Part shown: piece after piece, positions 4,570 through 10,480 of the stretch
How the letters are laid out: every line of letters begins with the position of its first letter
How positions within the stretch are numbered: the first letter of the stretch is position 1
Source: an uncultured Coriobacteriaceae bacterium
Lineage (GTDB): Bacteria; Actinomycetota; Coriobacteriia; Coriobacteriales; Atopobiaceae
Assembly: GCA_902772085.1 (NCBI GenBank)
Contig: CACXZL010000035.1
Coordinates: 1 to 10,480, forward strand
DNA: 10,480 nt
Reading direction: 5' to 3'
Notes under the pieces: generated by a model
What the model was told of the DNA's origin: nothing
Seen by the model: the letters and a program-made list of their open reading frames with translations, nothing else
The model's database searches: none
Program-made: the position numbers and the translations under genes

Positions 4570-6684
4570 TATACGATCGCAGAGCCCGTCAAATCCCACC
4601 GCCGCCTCATGGGAGACTACGTCACGCAGGCCATCTTCGCCAAAGAAGTCACCCGCTTGGTTGCGCGCCTCAGTGACGCCATCGGTATAGAGCAGCAGCG
4701 TGTCGCCCTCTTCGATCCGAAGTTCGCCGTCAAGGTATCTCATGCCCGAGAAGGCTCCCACGACACCCGACTGCACACCAAGCGACACCAGCTCGCCCGA
4801 GCTCGCCCGCACCATCAGCGCCGGCGGATGCCCAGCCGAACAATACGTGAGCATCCCCGCCGCAAGGTCCACAATGCCCACGAAGAGCGTTGCAAACGTC
4901 TCGATGCGCGAAAAGCCCAAGAGAAACTCGTTCAGGAGAGCCACCATGCGCGCCGGCTTGAGACCCTCCCATGCATATGCCCCCAAAGCGGTCTTTACGG
5001 CCGACGAGACCGATGCTGCTTCTACACCTTTTCCTGATACATCGCCCATGATGACGCACGCATGGCGCTCTGGCAGACGCACCAAGTCATAGAAGTCTCC
5101 TCCCACAAGCGCGGCTTCGGTCGCTGACGAATAACGGCTCTGCGTGGAGAGCCCCGACACGCGCTGGAGCTCATTGCGCATGCCACGTTGCAGAGCCTGG
5201 GAAATGCGCTTGTCACGCGTGCGCGCACGCTCCCCCGCCTCCACCTCGAGCACGTCATCGCAGAGCCTGCGCACAAAAGAAACGTCTACCTCCTCCAGCG
5301 GCTCCGCGTCTTCCCTTCTGAGCAACAAGAATGCACGTTCCTGCTCCCCTATTTGGCCCAGCACAGCCAACAAGCCCAAGGGCTTCTCTCCGTTTGCCTC
5401 AAGCCATGCGGGCAAGCCCTCCACTTCGGGTAGCCCCATCACGATAGGCGGCTTCTTTGCACGACGCAGTTTCGACAAGTCGATGGGAACGGAGTGAAAG
5501 CCGATCGTGGGAAAGACGCCCATTGTGATACGCTGATGCACGTTACCACGCAGAGGTACGCACATAGCGCCAATACCCTCCGCAGCCTCAAAAAAGACCG
5601 ACTCGAGTAGATTCTCATCCAGGCCATTGCCCGCAAGCATGCGTTCACGCAAACGCGATCCGAGCACTTCCAGCCGTTCAACGTGCTGTGCTCTCAAGGC
5701 GGCAAGTGCGCCAGCCAGCTGTACCGAGAGGTATTCGGCAACCGCGTCAAGGAGTCGCGCATCATCTTTACGAAGCTGATTGGCATGCTTCCATCCCACC
5801 ATGATGAGCGAGATCATATGACCGCTAAACCACACCGGCACGCACACGAAGCTAGGAAACGGAGGCAACGACACGGCTTGCACCACCACCGACGCACCCG
5901 TCTCTTCATTTATGACCGTACGATGGACGACCTCTCCTTGACGAAGCTCCTCGCGCGACGGAGGTTGAACCCGCAGGCAGAGTGAGCGTCCTGCGCGTGA
6001 CACCGCCTCCGCCAATGCGTGGTCGTATGCAAGGCACAACGGCACCGGCGCATCGCCAAGCGACTCCGTAGCGCCGCGGAGCCGATATCCGTCCTGTTCA
6101 GCCATGTAGGCCAGCGTAGCCCACGCATCCATGGTCTGCGCAATCTCATCCAGTATCCGTGAGAAAAGCGTTCCCACATCCAGGGAATCCAGTGTTTCGA
6201 GCACGATGCCGAGCGTTCCAGAAAGACGCCTGTTTGCTCGAGACAGCTCCTCGACGAGGCGTTCGTTCTCGCCCGCCATATCGCCTTCGTCTCCTACCGC
6301 ATGGGCAGTCAGAAGATACGTCTCTTCGGCGAGCGCCACCCGCTCACAACGCACGCATATGCGCAAATGCGCATGACTGCTCGTCTCGCACGTGATGATC
6401 TTTGAGGAGCCATCGAGCGCAAAGGGCAGCGAATCCGCTATGGGTCCCTCCGCCTGCTCCATCGTAGCGGCAGGTGGAAATACCATGCGCACGTTTCGTT
6501 CGAGCAAGCTGCCCGGCATCGCACGAAACGTGCGCTCCGCTTCTTCGTTGGCGAGCAGGATGGTCCCATTACCATCAAAGAGTAGCACCGCATCCGAAGT
6601 AAGCGACAGGAGCGTCACAAGCACACTGGCTTCCCCACGCTTTTCGAGGCCAGCGACGCCCTTACGCGTTATTTTGTTTGTCAT
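4567..6684 (-). CDS. PAS-GAF-PP2C (SpoIIE/RsbU-type) phosphatase, ended early by an in-frame TAG
   Basis: The 705-residue product begins with a PAS-like domain (about 25-130; SDAVLLFDGNGTILLANEEAE) and a short helical linker. A GAF-like domain (about 168-325) and a less certain second one (about 335-480) follow. The PP2C/SpoIIE domain (from about 490) has GGDFYDL (528-534), GDVSGKGVEAA (547-557), CSAGHPPAL (615-623) and LYTDGVTEARN (665-675). Such enzymes dephosphorylate a STAS antagonist on serine, here most likely the fusion protein encoded next door, with the sensory domains setting activity. The frame stops at TAG (4567-4569), yet the same frame continues to TGA at 4486 and encodes the missing end of the fold. 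As written, the protein lacks the last metal-binding Asp motif and final strand, so it is probably inactive unless the TAG is read through or is an error. It starts 11 nt after the ACT gene; GGAG inside that gene's end is its likely ribosome site. Confidence 0.85.
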   Translation of the reverse strand: MTNKITRKGVAGLEKRGEASVLVTLLSLTSDAVLLFDGNGTILLANEEAERTFRAMPGSLLERNVRMVFPPAATMEQAEGPIADSLPFALDGSSKIITCETSSHAHLRICVRCERVALAEETYLLTAHAVGDEGDMAGENERLVEELSRANRRLSGTLGIVLETLDSLDVGTLFSRILDEIAQTMDAWATLAYMAEQDGYRLRGATESLGDAPVPLCLAYDHALAEAVSRAGRSLCLRVQPPSREELRQGEVVHRTVINEETGASVVVQAVSLPPFPSFVCVPVWFSGHMISLIMVGWKHANQLRKDDARLLDAVAEYLSVQLAGALAALRAQHVERLEVLGSRLRERMLAGNGLDENLLESVFFEAAEGIGAMCVPLRGNVHQRITMGVFPTIGFHSVPIDLSKLRRAKKPPIVMGLPEVEGLPAWLEANGEKPLGLLAVLGQIGEQERAFLLLRREDAEPLEEVDVSFVRRLCDDVLEVEAGERARTRDKRISQALQRGMRNELQRVSGLSTQSRYSSATEAALVGGDFYDLVRLPERHACVIMGDVSGKGVEAASVSSAVKTALGAYAWEGLKPARMVALLNEFLLGFSRIETFATLFVGIVDLAAGMLTYCSAGHPPALMVRASSGELVSLGVQSGVVGAFSGMRYLDGELRIEEGDTLLLYTDGVTEARNQAGDFFGEDGLRDVVSHEAAVGFDGLCDRI

Positions 6685-6695
6685 AGCGCTGCCAA

Positions 6696-7124
6696 CTACT
6701 CCGCGTCTGGCTCATAAACGTCCGCGGCATCCAAGTCGCGCAGACCCGCCTTCACGAGACTAGGCTCTAGGGCGGCGCCCGTGAGCTTCAGCACATCAAT
6801 GGTCCTCGAGCCTATGGAGGCACAGTACGCATACTCCACGTTGAGACGCACGGACGCAAGCTTTTCAAGTACGTTCGCGAGTCCACCTGGAACGTTTTGC
6901 ACTTCAAAGGCGGCTACTTGGGTCGTTGCCGCCCTGAAACCCTCCTCTGCCAAGGCACGCGAAGCCTTCCTCGGCGTATCGCAGATAATGCGCACGATAC
7001 CGAAGTCGCTGGTATCCGCAACCATAAGGGCATGCATCTGGATATTGTTATCGCCTAGTACCCGTGCCAACTGGGCAAGCGTTCCTGGCTCGTTGGGCAA
7101 AAAGACCGTGAGCTGATCTATCAT
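6696..7124 (-). CDS. tandem ACT-domain protein
   Basis: The 142-residue protein consists almost only of two ACT domains (about 2-65 and 68-135). The loops that bind small ligands in this family are visible as NEPGTLA in the first and NVPGGLANV in the second. There is no catalytic or DNA-binding domain, so it is likely a small-molecule (often amino-acid) sensor that acts on a partner. The start at ATG 7122-7124 is supported by AAGGGG (7130-7135) five bases upstream. It stands first in the minus-strand cluster, 11 nt before the phosphatase gene, so the two are probably cotranscribed. Stand-alone proteins of this type often accompany phenylacetate-CoA ligase-like enzymes; none is seen here, so the ligand and partner remain open. 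Confidence 0.88.
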   Translation of the reverse strand: MIDQLTVFLPNEPGTLAQLARVLGDNNIQMHALMVADTSDFGIVRIICDTPRKASRALAEEGFRAATTQVAAFEVQNVPGGLANVLEKLASVRLNVEYAYCASIGSRTIDVLKLTGAALEPSLVKAGLRDLDAADVYEPDAE

Positions 7125-7264
7125 GACTACCCCTTTTCCCTCGCACTGCTACCAATGCGTCAAGTGTACTAGAGAAGAGGAGATACGCAGTATCCGCATC
7201 CGCCGACGGTTTCCGAGAGAAACATACGCCTTCGAAATCGACGCCAACAAAAGAATGAGACATG

Positions 7265-7292
7265 AAAAAAGAGCCTCAACTGAGACTCTTTT
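7265..7292 (-). terminator. intrinsic terminator of tRNA-Leu
   Basis: On the minus strand AAAAGAGTCTCA and TGAGGCTCTTTT form a long stem with one G-U pair and a very short loop, followed by more T (the A-run 7265-7270 on plus). It starts 7 nt after the CCA end of tRNA-Leu. The arms are nearly symmetric, so it may also act on the opposite strand. Confidence 0.92.
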
Positions 7293-7299
7293 GAATTCC

Positions 7300-7390
7300 T
7301 GGTGTCGGAGGCGGGACTTGAACCCGCACGACCGTTGAATTAGTCACTAGCACCTCAAGCTAGCGCGTCTGCCAATTCCGCCACTCCGAC
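7300..7390 (-). tRNA. tRNA-Leu(GAG)
   Basis: A class II tRNA with a long variable arm reads on the minus strand. The acceptor stem GTCGGAG/CTCCGAC is followed by discriminator A (standard for leucine) and an encoded CCA. The anticodon stem CTAGC/GCTAG holds the loop TTGAGGT, giving anticodon GAG for CUC/CUU codons. The T-arm shows GGGTTCAAGTCCC. It stands alone, with its own promoter and terminator. Confidence 0.97.
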
Positions 7391-7416
7391 TTTGGTCTTG
7401 CCCTTCGGCAAGAAGT

Positions 7417-7456
7417 AATATAGCACACGTCCCCTTCGGAGTGCAAGAACTTTTTT
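7417..7456 (-). promoter_or_regulatory. promoter of tRNA-Leu
   Basis: On the minus strand TTGCAC (7441-7446) and TATATT (7417-7422) are 18 bp apart. The upstream AAAAAAGTTC tract equals that of tRNA-Gly copy 2, and the -10 region shares the 18-nt block GCAAGAAGTAATATAGCA (plus-strand sense) with tRNA-Gly copy 1. The leader between -10 box and tRNA contains a small hairpin, CTTGCC/GGCAAG. Confidence 0.78.
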
Positions 7457-7516
7457 AGAAATTTTTTTCGCCCACTTGGCATGAAGTTCTTGTTCACACT
7501 CCCGCGCCTGCGCCTT

Positions 7517-7563
7517 GCCAGCAAACGTCGACTCACAAAGCGAGCGCAGAGCAGCTTGCTGGC
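7517..7563. other. inverted repeat in the tRNA-Leu/secG gap
   Basis: GCCAGCAA (7517-7524) pairs with TTGCTGGC (7556-7563) across 31 nt. The surrounding 7471-7597 holds no gene I can support on either strand. The hairpin lacks a T-run and its role is unknown. Confidence 0.3.
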
Positions 7564-7597
7564 TGACTCAGGGCAGGGACATGAGCGGCAACGATAT

Positions 7598-7627
7598 AAA
7601 AAAAGCGCCGCTCGAAACGACGCTTTT
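7598..7627 (-). terminator. intrinsic terminator of secG
   Basis: On the minus strand AAAAGCGTCG and CGGCGCTTTT form a 10-bp stem with one U-G pair and a TTTCGAG loop, followed by a T-run (plus-strand A-run 7598-7604). It begins 26 nt after the secG TAA. Confidence 0.93.
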
Positions 7628-7653
7628 AGGCCACTGATTGAATTCAGTCGTCC

Positions 7654-7911
7654 TTACATACCCGCGATAGTACCCACGGGGAATGTGAGAGCCATGATAC
7701 AGATGCATATGCCAAATATCACCGCAAAGATAACGGTGAGACGATCAAGGTTCTTTTCCCATATGCCCGAACCCGCCGTAGCGTTGTACATGGAGGCGGC
7801 GATCATATCAGACACACCCGTGCCCTTGCCTGAATGCATGAGCACGAGAATGACTGTAAAAATCGCCGAAATGGCCATGATGACGAGAAGTACAATGTTT
7901 AGAGGACCCAC
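7654..7911 (-). CDS. secG: SecG, small subunit of the SecYEG protein-export channel
   Basis: The 85-residue protein has the SecG layout: a first membrane helix (about 5-25), a conserved cytoplasmic loop with LMHSGKGTGVSD, and a second helix (about 57-80). SecG sits beside SecY and SecE in the plasma membrane and makes SecA-driven export more efficient. The loop keeps the small, glycine-rich sequence typical of the family (HSGKG). The start is GTG (7909-7911), supported by AAGGAG (plus-strand 7918-7923) six bases upstream. A promoter lies at 7949-7978 and a terminator at 7598-7627, so it forms its own transcription unit. The length is normal for the family. Confidence 0.95.
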   Translation of the reverse strand: MGPLNIVLLVIMAISAIFTVILVLMHSGKGTGVSDMIAASMYNATAGSGIWEKNLDRLTVIFAVIFGICICIMALTFPVGTIAGM

Positions 7912-7948
7912 TTAGAACTCCTTACATAGTCAACAAATGCAAAGAATG

Positions 7949-7978
7949 ATTCTAGCACAATCTCTCCATGAATAGCAA
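7949..7978 (-). promoter_or_regulatory. promoter of secG
   Basis: On the minus strand TTGCTA (7973-7978) and TAGAAT (7949-7954) are 18 bp apart. The site lies between the ATPase stop codon (7998-8000) and the secG ribosome site (7918-7923), so secG is probably transcribed independently of the ATPase. Confidence 0.65.
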
Positions 7979-7997
7979 GTGTTCTTGTCAAAAGAGT

Positions 7998-10319
7998 CTA
8001 GCCCCTTTCGACCAGGACGCTTTTGTTGGCCAGCCTTGCGCGAATCCAGTCAAGCAAGACGTCGAAGATGCGTAAAACACCCACCTCGGCAAAGGCGAAG
8101 ACTCCACTCAGTACCCATGCGCGCATGGACAGGTCATAGATGTCGAATAGTTTCCAGAAGAAACCGCATCCCGCCACAAACCCCAAAACGCAGATGACGA
8201 AGACAAGGATTCTATACCAGTTTGGCGGCTGTATGAGTGAGCTCAAGATGAGGAATCCCACCACCGACAGCAGATAGGTGCTCGCCGTCGCCACGTCTCC
8301 CTTCGATATGTCAAACAGGTTTGCAAAGAGGATCATAGCTGCTATAGCCACAAACGACGTAAGAGCCGCTGGTAGGGACTTGATAAGGACCTCGGTGATG
8401 AAGCGCCCTTCTTGCTTACGTTCATTGGGCTCGAATGCAAGCAAGAAAGCGGGAACGCCTATGTTGAACATGGAGATAAGCGAGACTTGATTTGGCGTCA
8501 GTGGGTACGTAAACGAGCCAAAGATAGAGAAGAGCGCAAGCGAAAGCGAAAAGATGTTCTTGTACAGAAAGAGCGTTGCCGAACGCGTGATGTTGTTTAT
8601 ATTGCGACGACCCTCGCACACTATTTCCTTCATGTGCGAGAAATCCGAATCAAGCAGCACGACCTGTGCCGCCTGTCGAGCCGCATCGCTACCACCGCCC
8701 ATGGCTATGGAGCAATCCGCTTCCTTCATCGCAAGGATATCGTTGACGCCATCGCCCGTCATGGCGACTTTGAGGCCATCTGCCTGCAGCGCTTCCACGA
8801 TCTGCTTCTTTTGCTCTGGCTTGACGCGCCCAAACACAGTATAGGTACGCACGGCCTCTCGTATGTCATCTGCGGTTATGAGCGTGGAGGCGTCCACAAA
8901 CCTCTCGGAGCCTTTTATACCCGCCTCCTCCGCCACCTTTGAGACGGTAAGGGGGTTGTCACCCGATATCACCTTTACCGCAACGCCTTGCCGCGCAAAC
9001 TCCGCAAAGGTAGCCGGGGCATTCTCGCGCACCTCATTGCGAAGCGCCACGTACAAAAGCGGCTCCACCTCATCCTGAGCGCATCGTACGAAGGCGAGCA
9101 CGCGCATGCCTTGGCCGGTCCTCTTCTCGAGCAGCCCTCTGCTTTTCTCAAGCTCCTCTGACGCCAGCAAAAACTCGGGGGCGCCCAACCTATACACAGC
9201 ATCGCCTACGATCACTTGCGAATACTTGAGCTTCGAGGAAAAGGGAGACACTTCATCACTTGCGAGGGGGTCCTTCTCTGGAAGGAAGGCACGAAGGGCC
9301 AACATCGTCGCGTTGTTGTCTGGCACAGAGCGCACGTAGCCCGCAAGCGTTTCGAGCGCACGCTGCATGACAGCGCTTGAGGCCCCCTCTGCGCCAAACG
9401 TCTCGTGAACGCTCATCAAATCGCTGGTGATCGTACCAGTCTTATCGACGCAAAGCACGTCCACACGTGCGAGCGTCTCGATGCTGCGCATATCGTGCAG
9501 CAAGACTTTTTGACGCGCCAGACGCATGGCACTCAGCGCCAGCGCTATGGTCACCAGGAGGTACAAGCCTTCGGGAATCATGCCTATGACTGCACCCACC
9601 ATCGAGACGATGGCCTCGGAAAACGTCGAACCGTTTTGAACCGCTTGCCAATACAACAATCCCCCCACAGGGACGATGAGAACACCCGCAACGAGGATTA
9701 TGCGCTCGATGTCGTGCACCATCTCGGATGGTTTATTGCGCACCTCCTTGGCCTGTGCGGTAAGCTTTGAAGCATACGAATCCGCACCAACGTGCGTGAG
9801 GCGCGCAATGAGGGAACCAGCCACCACGAAACTGCCGGACTTCAGTTCATCGCCCGTGCGCTTTTCTATCTCATCTGCCTCACCAGTCAGAAGGGACTCA
9901 TTTACTCCAGCCTCCCCCTGCACGACCTCGGCGTCAGCAGGAATCTGCTGGCCGCTTGCAAGACGTACGAGATCGCCCAAGACGAGCGCGTCGGACGCCA
10001 CCATCACGTCCACACCATCACGGATCGCAACATAATTCGACACGTCAAGAAGCGCGAGCTCGTCCAATACCTTCTTCGAGCGGAGCTGCTGAATGATGCC
10101 AATGACCATGTTTGCAATCACGACCGGTAGAAACGTAAGGCTCTTGAACGAACCCGCAGCCACAAGCAGGACAGCTAGACCCACAAAGATTGCATTGAAA
10201 TAGGTGAACACGTTTGAGGCGATAATCCGTGCCGTGCTCATGCTCGACTTGGTGGGCATCGCGTTTGTTTTGCCTTCTTGCACGAGCCGCATTACGTCAT
10301 TGGTCGACAAACCCTCCAT
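7998..10319 (-). CDS. CtpE-like cation-translocating P-type ATPase
   Basis: I place the start at ATG 10317-10319 because AAGGAG (plus-strand 10326-10331) stands six bases before it; an ATG six codons upstream lacks such a site. The protein has 773 residues. In order it shows two N-terminal membrane helices, the actuator loop with LLTGEA (143-148), helices with IPEGLYL (248-254) in the ion path, and the phosphorylation site DKTGT (292-296; Asp292). A nucleotide domain with LGAPE (378-382) and the hinge motif TGDGVND (521-527) follow, then six more helices including NIGVPAFLLAFEPN. There is no N-terminal metal-binding domain. PEGL fits Ca2+/P2-like pumps rather than heavy-metal pumps with CPC. 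Overall it resembles CtpE of mycobacteria, linked to calcium uptake; the ion and direction here are inferred. LGAPE replaces the KGxPE common in P2 pumps, which I believe is usual in this subgroup. Confidence 0.93.
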   Translation of the reverse strand: MEGLSTNDVMRLVQEGKTNAMPTKSSMSTARIIASNVFTYFNAIFVGLAVLLVAAGSFKSLTFLPVVIANMVIGIIQQLRSKKVLDELALLDVSNYVAIRDGVDVMVASDALVLGDLVRLASGQQIPADAEVVQGEAGVNESLLTGEADEIEKRTGDELKSGSFVVAGSLIARLTHVGADSYASKLTAQAKEVRNKPSEMVHDIERIILVAGVLIVPVGGLLYWQAVQNGSTFSEAIVSMVGAVIGMIPEGLYLLVTIALALSAMRLARQKVLLHDMRSIETLARVDVLCVDKTGTITSDLMSVHETFGAEGASSAVMQRALETLAGYVRSVPDNNATMLALRAFLPEKDPLASDEVSPFSSKLKYSQVIVGDAVYRLGAPEFLLASEELEKSRGLLEKRTGQGMRVLAFVRCAQDEVEPLLYVALRNEVRENAPATFAEFARQGVAVKVISGDNPLTVSKVAEEAGIKGSERFVDASTLITADDIREAVRTYTVFGRVKPEQKKQIVEALQADGLKVAMTGDGVNDILAMKEADCSIAMGGGSDAARQAAQVVLLDSDFSHMKEIVCEGRRNINNITRSATLFLYKNIFSLSLALFSIFGSFTYPLTPNQVSLISMFNIGVPAFLLAFEPNERKQEGRFITEVLIKSLPAALTSFVAIAAMILFANLFDISKGDVATASTYLLSVVGFLILSSLIQPPNWYRILVFVICVLGFVAGCGFFWKLFDIYDLSMRAWVLSGVFAFAEVGVLRIFDVLLDWIRARLANKSVLVERG

Positions 10320-10325
10320 GCTCAA

Positions 10326-10331
10326 CTCCTT
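10326..10331 (-). promoter_or_regulatory. ribosome binding site that fixes the ATPase start
   Basis: AAGGAG on the minus strand is followed by TTGAGC and ATG. This spacing supports the downstream ATG (10317-10319) over the ATG at 10335-10337, which overlaps the approach to this site and has no Shine-Dalgarno of its own. Confidence 0.8.
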
Positions 10332-10368
10332 CCACATCTATAGAGCAACCGCCAAAAACGACTTAGGC

Positions 10369-10480
10369 ATAAGGGAGTAGCCCTTTTACCAAAACCGCCT
10401 TCGCACCATCGCTTTGCCTCATTGTGAGTCTCGCGACTCAAAGCTGCACCGACTCCCATTCGGGAGATGCAGGCAAACAG
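10369..10480 (+). ncRNA. candidate yybP-ykoY (manganese) riboswitch, truncated by the window edge
   Basis: The plus strand has AAGGGAGTAGC (10371-10381), close to the hallmark GGGGAGUAGC of yybP-ykoY aptamers. Further on, CTCATTGTGAG (10418-10428) resembles the second conserved internal loop. Stems are visible: GCTTT/AAAGC (10411-10415/10440-10444) with inner GAGTC/GACTC (10426-10430/10435-10439), and CTGCA/TGCAG (10444-10448/10468-10472) with inner CTCCC/GGGAG. The closing strand of the first stem would lie beyond the window. One G is missing from the hallmark, and AAGGG...CCCTT can also form a simple small hairpin. Such riboswitches control manganese exporters and some P-type ATPases; the gene would be to the right, since the ATPase here reads the other way. 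Confidence 0.42.

Noticed and set aside
7481..7915. 144-codon plus-strand open frame opposite secG
   Set aside because: SecG on the minus strand is clear, with promoter, ribosome site and terminator; the opposite frame also crosses the secG terminator.
8412..8942. 176-codon plus-strand open frame within the ATPase gene
   Set aside because: It is antisense to conserved P-type ATPase motifs, including TGDGVND, and has no sign of its own start.
10320..10337. ATPase start at ATG 10335-10337
   Set aside because: No Shine-Dalgarno precedes it, and the strong AAGGAG at 10326-10331 lies inside the extension, correctly placed for ATG 10317-10319.
1..10480. CRISPR array, insertion sequence, integrase or phage genes
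   Set aside because: No regularly spaced repeats and no transposase, integrase or phage-like proteins are seen on either strand.

Overview
The window looks like a chromosomal segment from a moderately GC-rich Gram-positive bacterium, most likely an actinobacterium of the Coriobacteriia (Olsenella/Atopobium/Collinsella-like). This rests on the protein families present (a SpoIIE/RsbU-type phosphatase with an RsbV/RsbW-type switch, an actinobacterial CtpE-like P-type ATPase, a small two-helix SecG), encoded CCA ends on every tRNA, and AAGGAG-type ribosome binding sites. The lineage is inferred and was not searched.

Left part (1-3650): a two-gene tRNA unit, tRNA-Gly(GCC) then tRNA-Cys(GCA), occurs twice in opposite orientation, pointing outward (21-213 on minus, 3372-3562 on plus). 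The mature tRNA sequences of the two copies are identical; promoters and linkers resemble each other but have diverged. Between them lies one gene (501-3131) for an exported, membrane-anchored protein of 876 residues and unknown function. A stretch in its middle (about 2095-2465) is clearly more AT-rich than the rest, suggesting a mosaic gene. GTGTC/GACAC palindromes and a 20-bp tandem repeat lie in the gaps.

Middle part (3657-7124, minus strand): a signalling cluster. In transcription order it holds a tandem-ACT-domain protein, a PAS/GAF/PP2C (SpoIIE-type) phosphatase starting 11 nt later, and a single-chain fusion of an anti-sigma antagonist (STAS) with an anti-sigma/serine kinase (HATPase). 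The expected circuit is partner switching: the kinase domain phosphorylates Ser51 of an STAS domain and the phosphatase reverses it. No sigma factor is in view. The phosphatase reading frame is interrupted by an in-frame TAG; the 26 codons after it encode the missing last piece of the PP2C fold, including the terminal LDDDVAL metal-binding motif.

Right part (7265-10480, minus strand): tRNA-Leu(GAG) with its promoter and terminator, secG with promoter, GTG start and terminator, and a CtpE-like cation P-type ATPase. At the right edge the plus strand carries a structured stretch resembling the start of a yybP-ykoY (manganese) riboswitch; its gene would lie outside the window.

The three tRNA promoters share an upstream A-tract plus GT(T/G)CTTGCA box, and two share an 18-nt block around the -10 element, so they look like one class of strong stable-RNA promoter.
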